Assembly: GCF_027667425.1 (NCBI RefSeq)
Contig: NZ_JAQEGR010000005.1
Span: 62,001-126,000, forward strand
From: Fusicatenibacter saccharivorans
GTDB taxonomy: Bacteria; Bacillota; Clostridia; Lachnospirales; Lachnospiraceae
DNA length: 64,000 bases
Reading direction: 5' to 3'
The position numbers and the translations under genes are program-made. The notes below the pieces were generated by a model that saw only the letters and a list, made by a program, of their open reading frames with translations, made no database searches and was not told the DNA's origin. Shown here in pieces: positions 49,054 through 57,640 of the stretch (positions within the stretch are counted from its first letter, which is position 1; each line of letters begins with the position of its first letter).

Positions 49054-50145
49054 ATGCGCATATCTAAACGAAGACAACAATATTTGGATAAATTCAAGTT
49101 TCCTTATCACGGACAGATATTTTCCAGCATTAAAGCTTGTTGCGAATACTATGATGTGGCCTATTCCTGTGTTTTCCCGCTGAAAAAGGAGAAAAATATC
49201 ACAGCGGAAAAAGCCATTGACCATCTAAGGGCTGCAAAAAAAGGACGTTGCGTGAAATATCACGGTCAAACATATCCATCTATGAAGGTATGCTGTGAAT
49301 TGTTTAATGTTCCTGTTGACAATGTGAGTTACTATAAGCGCACTCATAAATGCTCTTTTGAAGCAGCATTGGATCATTATGTCTTAAATGAAAGCCGTTA
49401 TTCTTTCAAGTTCAACAACCAAAAATATCCATCTATTATCGCTTGTTGTAAAGAATATGGATTGAGTCCTAGTGTTGTATATGCCTATAAAAACAAGAAT
49501 CAGCTAACTCCTTCCGCCGCTATCAGGGCTTGTCTAGCACAAAAACAGCGTCAAGAGAATCAGATTGCTCCACCCAAAGTGCTTCCCAAGAAGAAAAAGA
49601 AAAAAGTCTCTGCCCCACCTAAGCCTCGCCCATCAGACTTTTGGATTGTGGAAATTAACGGAGAGGCATATCCTTCCTTATCCGCTTTTTGCAAGCAGCA
49701 TCATATAAGTCATAGCAGTGTGGCTGCAAGAGCGCACCGCCTAAAATGCACCATCGAGGAATCAGCAAATCATTTTCTAGCTTTGCAAGAACTTTCACTC
49801 TTATACCCGGATGCTATACAATTCCAAAATAGTACATACGATTGCGTAGAAAAGCTCTGTTCCCGTATAGGCGTAGACCCAATCGCGATTTTACATTTTG
49901 TTAAATCCAAACAATATACGTTAGAACAGGCAATCCAAGAAGCATTATCAACCACTGGAATGCATCGCGTTCAAGATGCAGATCCTGTCGTCTTTCAAAA
50001 CACAGTATATCCTACATTATACCGTTGTTATCATGCTTTACAAATTGACGCGAGGTCTGTAAAAACACGCATGGAAAAATATCATATGAGCTGGGAAGAG
50101 GCTGTTGAGGATGCAATAAAATGCAAAAAGACATCTGACAAATAA
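49054..50145 (+). CDS. Protein of six HTH-like repeats
   Basis: 363 residues after GGGAGGTG. Six repeats start near residues 16, 67, 118, 198, 255 and 312. Each has an aromatic strand (YHGQTYPS, FNNQKYPS, INGEAYPS), a Cys-rich helix (MKVCCELFNV, IIACCKEYGL), a V-x-x-Y or V-x-x-R turn-helix and an EAA-type final helix. The Lys-rich linker (170-190) separates repeats 3 and 4. This resembles tandem NUMOD1-like DNA-binding modules found with homing endonucleases, but no nuclease domain is present. Likely a sequence-specific nucleic-acid-binding protein. Confidence 0.65.
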   Translation: MRISKRRQQYLDKFKFPYHGQIFSSIKACCEYYDVAYSCVFPLKKEKNITAEKAIDHLRAAKKGRCVKYHGQTYPSMKVCCELFNVPVDNVSYYKRTHKCSFEAALDHYVLNESRYSFKFNNQKYPSIIACCKEYGLSPSVVYAYKNKNQLTPSAAIRACLAQKQRQENQIAPPKVLPKKKKKKVSAPPKPRPSDFWIVEINGEAYPSLSAFCKQHHISHSSVAARAHRLKCTIEESANHFLALQELSLLYPDAIQFQNSTYDCVEKLCSRIGVDPIAILHFVKSKQYTLEQAIQEALSTTGMHRVQDADPVVFQNTVYPTLYRCYHALQIDARSVKTRMEKYHMSWEEAVEDAIKCKKTSDK

Positions 50146-50152
50146 CCATCTA

Positions 50153-50190
50153 AAGGCGTTGACGAAAAAGTTGACGCTTTTTTTGTTTTT
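50153..50190 (+). terminator. Terminator
   Basis: GCGTTGAC / GTTGACGC stem (two G-U pairs) and T-run. Confidence 0.65.
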
Positions 50191-50196
50191 ATTTCT

Positions 50197-50204
50197 AATA
50201 CTAT
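50197..50204 (+). promoter_or_regulatory. Element -10 octamer AATACTAT before xis
   Basis: Just behind the terminator and 31 bp before the TTG start; no hairpin. Confidence 0.45.
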
Positions 50205-50234
50205 AAGTATCAAAACAAGAAAGAGGTGTCTATT

Positions 50235-50438
50235 TTGCAACGTACAAAAGGAAATAATTTAGATTCAGACAAAATTCTGCTATCTGTGAAAGAAGCATCC
50301 GAGCTTACCGGAATTTCAGAACGTAAACTTCGTGATCTCATGAATGAAAGTAACTTTAAGGTTCAAATTGGCAGGCGTACTATGATCCATCGAAAAAAAT
50401 TCGAACGATGGATTGACCAGCATACTTGCATTTTTTAA
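50235..50438 (+). CDS. xis: Excisionase (MerR-like/HTH_17)
   Basis: 67 residues from TTG 50235 (AAAGAGG at good spacing; GTG 50226 is on top of that site). LLSVKEASELTGISERKLRD is the winged-helix of the helix_turn_helix_17/excisionase family, followed by the wing VQIGRRTMIHRKKFERW. Such proteins bend att DNA to favour excision and often repress or activate int. It is 50 bases upstream of int. Confidence 0.82.
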   Translation: MQRTKGNNLDSDKILLSVKEASELTGISERKLRDLMNESNFKVQIGRRTMIHRKKFERWIDQHTCIF

Positions 50439-50445
50439 GTTCGCG

Positions 50446-50475
50446 TGATACGATAATATCCGTATGCGCGTATCA
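50446..50475. promoter_or_regulatory. Inverted repeat between xis and int
   Basis: TGATACG (50446-50452) and CGTATCA (50469-50475), flanked by CGCG on each side. Overlaps the region before the int ribosome site; a likely Xis or Int operator or binding site. Confidence 0.5.
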
Positions 50476-50488
50476 TTAGGAGAATGAT

Positions 50489-51796
50489 ATGGGAAAAGAC
50501 TCAAATGGAAAAGAGCTTGGTGCCGGCATCTATCAAAGAAAAGACGGTCGATATGAAGCTCGCATCAGAATCAAAGGGCAAAAAAAGCCCTATAGTATCT
50601 ATGATACTAATCTTCGGAAACTGAAGCAAAAAAAGAAACAGTTTCTCTTATTGATGGCAAACAGAGATTTAAACCTCTCGTTTACGCTAACAGTTTCACA
50701 ATGGTTTGAAATTTATTTAAAGAATTATGCACGGCCCAAACTAAAAACACAAACTCTTAATAACTATGTTACAGGCTTTGAACGTGTGGAAGATTACATT
50801 GGTTATATGAAAATAATTGACGTGAAAAATGTAAATATTGTGTCGGCTATGCAAGAACTCGAAAAAGAGGGATATGCAACGACTACAATTCAACAGTCTT
50901 TGGCCGTTTTAAAGCAAGTTTTTCGCACTGCTTTTGAAAATCGTATCATACCGTTTGATCCATGCTCCGGATATCAATACGCTGGACCGCCTAAGTCTGT
51001 AAACGAAAAACCTCCGGACGACTTATTTGAACGGACGTTTGAGCAGGTACTAACTCCTGATGTGTTAGAACAATTTTTCAAGAGTATTCAATCACGCCGC
51101 TATTATGAATTATTTATCGTTCTATTACATGGCGGCTTAAGAATCGGAGAACTTCTTTCCCTACAGTGGAAAGATATAAATTTTAGGAAAAAGCAGTTGA
51201 AAGTCTACAAAACTGTGAAAAAGGTTCGAGACATTTTTGACGAGGAGGGAAATCGACTTTATGATTCGGCGTTGTATCATCAAGTAACAACGCCGAAAAG
51301 TGAGAAAAGTTATCGTATCGTTCCTCTTTCTGATATTGCAGTTAAGGCTTTAAAACAATGGAAAGCCCAGCAAGATGCAGACAAGAAGCAGTACGGACGC
51401 GATTGGGGACGTTCGAATCCCTTGCTTGAACAATATCCGGATCTTGTTTGTACTACTGGACCGGGCAATCCACTTAATCGCAGTTGGCTTGATCGAATAT
51501 GCAATGACTTTCAAACGGCAATAAATGAACCGGAAATATTGCTTGCCCAAAAAGAAGGACGTTCTCCAAACCTGGTCAAAGTAACACCACATATGTTCCG
51601 CCATACATATGTAACCACCCTGATAAAGGCCAAAGTTCCGGAATCTGTTGTCCGTGAGTATGTTGGTCACAGTTCAGATAAAATGGTCGAATATTACACT
51701 CATCTTGATAATAGCTATATCGAACCAGAGCTTCGAAAGGGTATGAAGAGTTTTTATACGAATTTTGATCTAAAGGATAAAAAGGTGAAAAAATGA
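50489..51796 (+). CDS. int: Tyrosine integrase
   Basis: 435 residues after TAGGAGA. N-terminal AP2-like arm-binding part (GAGIYQRKDGRYEARIRIKG), SAM-like core-binding domain (about 70-165) and catalytic domain with R218 in GGLRIGELLSLQW, H368-R371 in PHMFRHTYVTT, H394 in EYVGHSSD and Y403 in EYYTHL. All catalytic residues are present. Its stop overlaps the mutS start by ATGA, placing the attachment site within the 5' end of mutS. Tn916-type integrase family. Confidence 0.92.
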   Translation: MGKDSNGKELGAGIYQRKDGRYEARIRIKGQKKPYSIYDTNLRKLKQKKKQFLLLMANRDLNLSFTLTVSQWFEIYLKNYARPKLKTQTLNNYVTGFERVEDYIGYMKIIDVKNVNIVSAMQELEKEGYATTTIQQSLAVLKQVFRTAFENRIIPFDPCSGYQYAGPPKSVNEKPPDDLFERTFEQVLTPDVLEQFFKSIQSRRYYELFIVLLHGGLRIGELLSLQWKDINFRKKQLKVYKTVKKVRDIFDEEGNRLYDSALYHQVTTPKSEKSYRIVPLSDIAVKALKQWKAQQDADKKQYGRDWGRSNPLLEQYPDLVCTTGPGNPLNRSWLDRICNDFQTAINEPEILLAQKEGRSPNLVKVTPHMFRHTYVTTLIKAKVPESVVREYVGHSSDKMVEYYTHLDNSYIEPELRKGMKSFYTNFDLKDKKVKK

Positions 51797-54567
51797 ATTT
51801 TTCTAATAACAAAACACCTCAAAACCAAAGTCAGACAGAAAAGGTGGTCAAAAGCTGGTCAAATCCAGAAATCATAAGCAAAAAATCCCCTACTTGCAAG
51901 GATGTTTTAAAAACTGCGAATTTATCGCCTATGATGGTACATTATTGCCAGACGAAGACGGGCTTGACTGACCCGGCTAATACCATTTTGTTTTACCGCT
52001 TAGGTGATTTCTACGAAATGTTCTTCGAGGATGCCACCCTGGTATCCAAAGAACTTGAGCTTACGCTGACCGGAAAGGACTGCGGCATGGAGGAGCGCGC
52101 TCCGATGTGCGGTATCCCGTATCACGCTGCAGAAGGGTATATCAACCGTCTTGTAGAGAACGGCCATAAGGTTGCGATCTGCGAGCAGATGGAGGACCCG
52201 AAACAGGCAAAGGGCATGGTAAAGCGCGAAGTCATCCGCGTTGTCACACCGGGTACGACGCTGATCCCGCAGGGACTTGATGAGACGAAGAACAACTACA
52301 TTATGTCGATCGTCTGCATGGAGGGATGCTTCGGTATCTCTACAGCAGATATCTCGACCGGCCAGTGCCTCGTCACGGAAATGGACAAGCCGCGCCGCCT
52401 TGTGGATGAGATCACGAAGTTTATGCCGGCGGAAATCATCTGCAATCAGTCGTTCCTGCTCTGCGGGATCGATGTGGAGGATCTTCGAACCCGCCTTCAT
52501 ATCTGCGTGAATGCATTGGAAGACTGGTATTTCGACGATGATATCTGCCGCCGTACGCTGCAGGAACAGTTCCATGCTGCTACGATGGAAGGCCTTGGCA
52601 TCGCCGATTACAACTGCGGAACAATTGCAGCCGGTGCGCTGTTCCAGTATCTGCACGAGACACAGAAATCGGATCTGTCTCACATGAATTCGATTACACC
52701 GTATGTGACAGACAAATATATGCTGATCGACAGCTCCAGCCGCCGGAATCTGGAATTGGTGGAAACGCTGCGGGAGAAGCAGAAACGCGGCTCCCTGCTC
52801 TGGGTTCTCGATAAAACCCGCACGGCGATGGGCGCACGTCTTCTGCGAAGTTACGTAGAGCAGCCATTGATCGACGAGGAGGAAATCAACGCACGGCTCG
52901 ATGCTGTAGAGGCTCTAACGGGGCAGGCGATGATCCGCGAGGAAATCCGTGAATACCTCCGTCCGGTTTATGACCTCGAGCGTCTCGTCGGAAGAATCAG
53001 CTACCAGTCCGCGAATCCGCGTGACCTGATCGCCTTTAAATCGTCGCTGCAGATGCTGCCTTACATCAAGCAGCTCTTAAACTCGTTTGACGGCGGCGCT
53101 TTGGCGCAGATTCAGGAGGATCTCGACCCGCTGGAAGACCTCTATCAGCTTGTCGATGCGGCAATCGTCGATGATCCGCCGTATCTGATGCGCGACGGCG
53201 GTATGATCAAGGACGGCTATAACGAGATGGTCGATAATTACCGTCACGCCAAGACCGAGGGAAAACAGTGGCTGAGTGAGCTGGAGGCAAGCGAGCGCGA
53301 GAAAACCGGAATCAAAAATATGAAGGTCAAATACAACAAGGTATTCGGCTATTATCTGGAGGTCACGAACTCGTTTAAAGATCTTGTCCCGGATTACTAT
53401 ACGAGAAAACAGACGTTGACGAATGCGGAGCGCTACATTACCCCGCGTCTGAAGGAACTCGAGGATACGATTCTCGGTGCGGAGGATAAACTGTATGCGC
53501 TGGAATACGATCTTTTCTGTACGGTGCGCGATACGGTTGCCGGTGAGGCGGAGCGGATTCAGCGCACGGCGCAGGCTCTGGCACGGCTCGATGTGTATGC
53601 ATCGCTTTCCTACGTTGCCGAGCACAACCACTATGTGCGTCCGAAGCTGAACAGTCGCGGAAAGATTGATATCAAGGACGGCCGTCACCCAGTGGTCGAG
53701 AAGATGATTCCAAACGATATGTTTATCGCAAACGATACCCTGCTTGACAACGGTGACCACCGCGTTTCCGTCATCACCGGACCGAACATGGCCGGTAAAT
53801 CGACGTATATGCGCCAGACGGCCCTCATTGTGCTGATGGCACAGATCGGTTCGTTTGTTCCGGCTTCGAAGGCAAACATCGGTATTGTGGACCGGATCTT
53901 TACCCGTGTCGGCGCATCCGATGACCTGGCAAGCGGCCAGAGTACGTTTATGGTTGAGATGACGGAGGTGGCAAATATTCTTCGGAATGCAACCTCGAAC
54001 AGTCTGCTGATTCTCGATGAGATCGGAAGAGGAACGAGTACGTTCGACGGTCTTTCGATCGCCTGGGCTGTGATTGAGCATGTGGCGAATCCGAAGCTGC
54101 TCGGCGCAAAGACACTGTTCGCTACGCATTACCATGAGCTGACTGAGCTTGAAGGAAAGCTTCCGGGCGTGCACAACTACTGTATTGCCGTTAAGGAAAA
54201 GGGCGACGATATCGTATTCCTGCGTAAAATTGTACAGGGCGGCGCAGATAAGAGCTACGGTATCCAGGTAGCGCGTCTTGCGGGAGTGCCGGAGTCAGTG
54301 CTCTCCCGGGCGCAGGAGCTGGTGGAGCAGCTGAGCGATGCCGATATCACTGCTGCGGTCAAGGATCTGACCATGCAGAAAAAACCGAAGGCAAAGCCGG
54401 TTCACTACGACGAGGTCGATATGGCACAGATGTCGCTGTTCGATACGGTGCAGGACGATGATATCATCAAAGAGCTCTCGGAGCTTGATATCTCGAATAT
54501 GACACCGATGGATGCTTTAAATACCCTGTACCGTTTCCAGGGAAAGGTGAAAAACCGCTGGAAATAG
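51793..54567 (+). CDS. mutS: MutS mismatch-recognition ATPase with replaced N-terminus
   Basis: 924 residues. The first 43 (Ser/Asn/Lys-rich) have no place in MutS and are encoded by AT-rich element DNA. Then LSPMMVHYCQTKTGLTD and ILFYRLGDFYEMFFED give the normal MutS start, including the mismatch-wedging F73-Y74-E75. The connector, lever and clamp domains follow, then Walker A TGPNMAGKSTYMRQTA, Walker B LLILDEIGRGTSTFDGLS and a clamp-binding QMSLFD near the end. It binds mismatches and recruits MutL. ATG 51793 overlaps the int stop; an ATG-proximal ribosome site is AAAAGGTG in int. Codon use changes from AT-rich to GC-rich at about 52.01 kb. Confidence 0.95.
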   Translation: MNFSNNKTPQNQSQTEKVVKSWSNPEIISKKSPTCKDVLKTANLSPMMVHYCQTKTGLTDPANTILFYRLGDFYEMFFEDATLVSKELELTLTGKDCGMEERAPMCGIPYHAAEGYINRLVENGHKVAICEQMEDPKQAKGMVKREVIRVVTPGTTLIPQGLDETKNNYIMSIVCMEGCFGISTADISTGQCLVTEMDKPRRLVDEITKFMPAEIICNQSFLLCGIDVEDLRTRLHICVNALEDWYFDDDICRRTLQEQFHAATMEGLGIADYNCGTIAAGALFQYLHETQKSDLSHMNSITPYVTDKYMLIDSSSRRNLELVETLREKQKRGSLLWVLDKTRTAMGARLLRSYVEQPLIDEEEINARLDAVEALTGQAMIREEIREYLRPVYDLERLVGRISYQSANPRDLIAFKSSLQMLPYIKQLLNSFDGGALAQIQEDLDPLEDLYQLVDAAIVDDPPYLMRDGGMIKDGYNEMVDNYRHAKTEGKQWLSELEASEREKTGIKNMKVKYNKVFGYYLEVTNSFKDLVPDYYTRKQTLTNAERYITPRLKELEDTILGAEDKLYALEYDLFCTVRDTVAGEAERIQRTAQALARLDVYASLSYVAEHNHYVRPKLNSRGKIDIKDGRHPVVEKMIPNDMFIANDTLLDNGDHRVSVITGPNMAGKSTYMRQTALIVLMAQIGSFVPASKANIGIVDRIFTRVGASDDLASGQSTFMVEMTEVANILRNATSNSLLILDEIGRGTSTFDGLSIAWAVIEHVANPKLLGAKTLFATHYHELTELEGKLPGVHNYCIAVKEKGDDIVFLRKIVQGGADKSYGIQVARLAGVPESVLSRAQELVEQLSDADITAAVKDLTMQKKPKAKPVHYDEVDMAQMSLFDTVQDDDIIKELSELDISNMTPMDALNTLYRFQGKVKNRWK
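51980..52045 (+). other. Predicted right attachment site region inside mutS
   Basis: The change from element-like to host-like codon use falls here, over codons for ILFYRLGDFYEMFFEDA. A strongly conserved protein motif is a common choice of integration core. The second copy of the core is not in the window, so the exact bases are not defined. Confidence 0.5.
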
Positions 54568-54622
54568 GGGAATACTGGATCAGAACATAAGTTAGAATCA
54601 ATCCGAAACAGAAAGGAACAAC

Positions 54623-56653
54623 ATGGCTACCATAGCAGTACTGGATCAGAATACGATCGATAAAATTGCGGCCGGTGAGGTCGTGGAACGGCCGGCTTCC
54701 GTGGTAAAGGAGCTGGTGGAAAATGCAATGGACGCCGGTGCGACGGCGATCACCGTGGAAATCCGCGACGGCGGTATCTCGCTGGTGCGGATCACGGACA
54801 ATGGAAGCGGCATTCCGGCCGAACAGGTGCCGCTCGCTTTTCTGCGCCACGCGACGAGCAAGATCCGTTCCGTGGAAGAACTCGTGCAGATTGCATCTCT
54901 TGGCTTCCGCGGCGAGGCGCTCTCGAGTATCTCGGCGGTTGCGCAGATCGAGATGATTACGAAAACGCCGGATGCGCTGACGGGAACGCGGTATGTGATT
55001 GAGGGCGGCGCGGAGAAGGCCAATGAGGAGGTCGGTGCCCCGACCGGAACAACCTTTCTGGTCCGGAATCTTTTTTACAACACGCCGGCTCGTCAGAAAT
55101 TCTTAAAAACGCCGGTTACGGAGGCGAATGCGGTGACTTCCGTTGTGGAGCAGCTTGCGCTGTCGCACCCGGGGATTTCGTTTAAATATATGGTGAATTC
55201 ACAGGTGAAGCTCCATACGAGCGGCAACCGGAATTTAAAAGAACTGGTCTATAATATTTACGGCCGCGACATCGCGCGGGAGCTGATCGAGATTCACTCG
55301 GAAAGCCCGCTGATGACGATCGACGGCTTTATCGGAAAACCGGTGATCTCGAGGGGAAACCGGAATTTTGAAAATTATTACGTGAATGGACGGTATGTGC
55401 GGAGCAAGCTGCTCGCCCGTGCGATTGAGGACGGATATCAAACATCGATGATGCAGCATAAATATCCGTTTACGCTGTTCTATGTCCAGATGGATGGAGA
55501 GGCGGTGGATGTCAATGTGCATCCGACGAAGATGGAACTTCGTTTTTCTCATCAGGAGGAGATTTACCGCCAGATGCGCGATATGATCTCAGGTGCGCTG
55601 AATCACAGGGAGCAGATTGTGAAGGTTTCGCTTTCTTCCGACAGGGAACGGAAAGCAGAGGAAAAAGCGGCACGGAAAGAACAGATTGTTGTTCCGGAAC
55701 CGTTCGAGCAGAAACGGCAGGTAAAAGAAGGCTTTGCACGGCAGTCCCTTCCGGTGGAGCCGGTTTCCAGCCAGAGCAGAAGAATGCCAATTTTCCCGGA
55801 GGTGGAACGAAATGGATACCGCGCAGCGAAAACGTATGTGCCGGTTCAGCAGATGACGGGAATGACGCGGGAAGAGGAAGAACTGTTTGAGCCGGGGGCA
55901 GGAAACGTGCCAAAGACGGCAGACCTCTCAAACGCGGACGCAATACAGCATCAGCAGGAGCCAGATGTAGCTCCAACGGTATCTTCCATGCCGGAAGAAT
56001 CCTCATCTGTATCTGCTTCGCCTGAGCCAGAAGGCCAGATGCAGCTCTTTGATGAGCAGTTTCTTACCCCGGAGGCAGAGAAATCGCACCGCATCATCGG
56101 CCAAGTTTTCGATACGTACTGGCTGATTCAGTACGGCGAGAATCTCTACATCATCGATCAGCATGCCGCGCACGAAAAGGTACTGTTCGAGCGGATGATG
56201 AAAAATTACCGGGAAAAGAACGTCACCTCCCAGATGGTGAGTCCTCCGCTGATCGTCTCCTTAACGCCGCAGGAAGCAGATCTTGTGACCCGTTACATGG
56301 ACGTTTTCCAGTCCTTCGGCTACGAAATTTCCCCGTTCGGCGGAAAAGACTATGCGATCAACGCCGTGCCGCACAACCTGTACGGTATTGCGACGGAGGA
56401 GCTGTTTATCGAGATTCTCGACAATCTTGAGGAGGTCCGCGAAAAGCCGCTGGAGATTTTAAAAGACCGTCTGGCGACGATGTCGTGCAAGGCCGCCGTA
56501 AAGGGCAACAATCATCTTTCCTATGCAGAGGCGGAGCAGCTCATTGCCGAGCTTTTGACGCTCGAAGATCCGTATCACTGCCCGCACGGCCGGCCGACGA
56601 TCATTTCCCTCTCGAAACGGGAACTGGAAAAGAAATTTAAGAGAATTGTGTAG
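54623..56653 (+). CDS. mutL: MutL mismatch-repair endonuclease
   Basis: 676 residues after GAAAGGAAC. N-terminal GHKL ATPase: AAGEVVERPASVVKELVENA, DNGSGI, ATSKI, GFRGEALSSI. Variable linker about 330-470. C-terminal endonuclease motifs DQHAAHEKVLFE, SCKAAVKG and CPHGRPT show the nicking form found in bacteria without MutH. It acts after MutS. It lies 55 bases downstream of mutS. Confidence 0.95.
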   Translation: MATIAVLDQNTIDKIAAGEVVERPASVVKELVENAMDAGATAITVEIRDGGISLVRITDNGSGIPAEQVPLAFLRHATSKIRSVEELVQIASLGFRGEALSSISAVAQIEMITKTPDALTGTRYVIEGGAEKANEEVGAPTGTTFLVRNLFYNTPARQKFLKTPVTEANAVTSVVEQLALSHPGISFKYMVNSQVKLHTSGNRNLKELVYNIYGRDIARELIEIHSESPLMTIDGFIGKPVISRGNRNFENYYVNGRYVRSKLLARAIEDGYQTSMMQHKYPFTLFYVQMDGEAVDVNVHPTKMELRFSHQEEIYRQMRDMISGALNHREQIVKVSLSSDRERKAEEKAARKEQIVVPEPFEQKRQVKEGFARQSLPVEPVSSQSRRMPIFPEVERNGYRAAKTYVPVQQMTGMTREEEELFEPGAGNVPKTADLSNADAIQHQQEPDVAPTVSSMPEESSSVSASPEPEGQMQLFDEQFLTPEAEKSHRIIGQVFDTYWLIQYGENLYIIDQHAAHEKVLFERMMKNYREKNVTSQMVSPPLIVSLTPQEADLVTRYMDVFQSFGYEISPFGGKDYAINAVPHNLYGIATEELFIEILDNLEEVREKPLEILKDRLATMSCKAAVKGNNHLSYAEAEQLIAELLTLEDPYHCPHGRPTIISLSKRELEKKFKRIV

Positions 56654-56662
56654 GTGATTTTT

Positions 56663-57640
56663 TTGAAAAAACCTTTGATTATCCTGACCGGTCCGACCGC
56701 TGTCGGCAAGACGAAGCTGTCGATTTCGCTTGCCCAAGCGGTGAATGGGGCCATTATCTCCGCGGATTCCATGCAGGTCTACCGCCATATGGATATCGGA
56801 TCTGCCAAAATCCGCCCGGAGGAGATGTGCGGCGTTCCGCATTATCTGATCGATGTGCTCGATCCTTCCGAAGAGTTTCACGTCGTGAAGTTTGTGGAAC
56901 TGGCGCATGAAGCGATGGAAAAAATATACGCCGCCGGACAGATTCCGATCGTGACGGGCGGCACCGGCTTTTATATCCAGGCGCTTTTAAAAGAAGTTGA
57001 TTTTACGGAATCGCACGGTGAACTGCCGATCCGGAAACAGCTGGAAGAAAAAGCAGCAACGGAGGAAGGCGCGGCAGAACTGTACCGGGAACTTTCCGAG
57101 GTTGATCCTGCTTCCGCGGAGACGATTCACCCGAATAATGTAAAACGTGTAATCCGGGCGCTGGAATATTATCACGAGACAGGACAGAAGATTTCGGAGC
57201 ACAACGAGGAGCAGAAGCAGAAGGAATCTCCGTACTGTTCTGCTTATTTTGTGCTGAACGACGAACGTTCGATTCTGTATGACCGCATTGACAGGCGCGT
57301 CGATCAGATGATCTGCGACGGACTGGTTGATGAAGTTTTCCGTTTGAAAGAAATGGGATACACAAGAGATCTTGTCTCCATGCAGGGACTGGGCTACAAA
57401 GAACTGTTCCCGTATCTTGCGGGCGAATGCACGCTGGAGGAGGCCGTCTATATCATCAAGCGGGACACCCGTCATTTTGCCAAACGGCAGCTGACCTGGT
57501 TCCGACGGGAAAAGGATGTGATCTGGCTGAACAAGCCGGATTTTGACTACGACGAAGAAAAAATATTATCATATATGCTGGATCGCTGGAACGAAATCGT
57601 TTCGGCCGATGCAAAGGAAGAAGGAGAACAATCATGTTGA
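56663..57640 (+). CDS. miaA: tRNA dimethylallyltransferase
   Basis: About 325 residues. P-loop LTGPTAVGKTKLS, ISADSMQVYRHMDIGSAK, HYLIDVLDP, and IVTGGTGFYIQALL, then SMQGLGYKELFPYL and the KRDTRHFAKRQLTWFR end. It adds an isopentenyl group to A37 of tRNAs that read U-starting codons. TTG 56663 has TAGGTGA upstream; GTG 56654 directly follows the mutL stop and is the alternative. Confidence 0.93.
   Translation: MKKPLIILTGPTAVGKTKLSISLAQAVNGAIISADSMQVYRHMDIGSAKIRPEEMCGVPHYLIDVLDPSEEFHVVKFVELAHEAMEKIYAAGQIPIVTGGTGFYIQALLKEVDFTESHGELPIRKQLEEKAATEEGAAELYRELSEVDPASAETIHPNNVKRVIRALEYYHETGQKISEHNEEQKQKESPYCSAYFVLNDERSILYDRIDRRVDQMICDGLVDEVFRLKEMGYTRDLVSMQGLGYKELFPYLAGECTLEEAVYIIKRDTRHFAKRQLTWFRREKDVIWLNKPDFDYDEEKILSYMLDRWNEIVSADAKEEGEQSC

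Noticed and set aside
1..50000. Left attachment site of the element
   Set aside because: I looked for a second copy of the mutS core sequence around 51980-52045 and for a displaced mutS start and saw none, so the left end is taken to be outside the window.
52000..52683. Long minus-strand ORFs opposite mutS (also 53077-54174) and mutL
   Set aside because: They mirror GC-rich codon use of the real genes, have no start signals, and encode Arg/His-rich nonsense.
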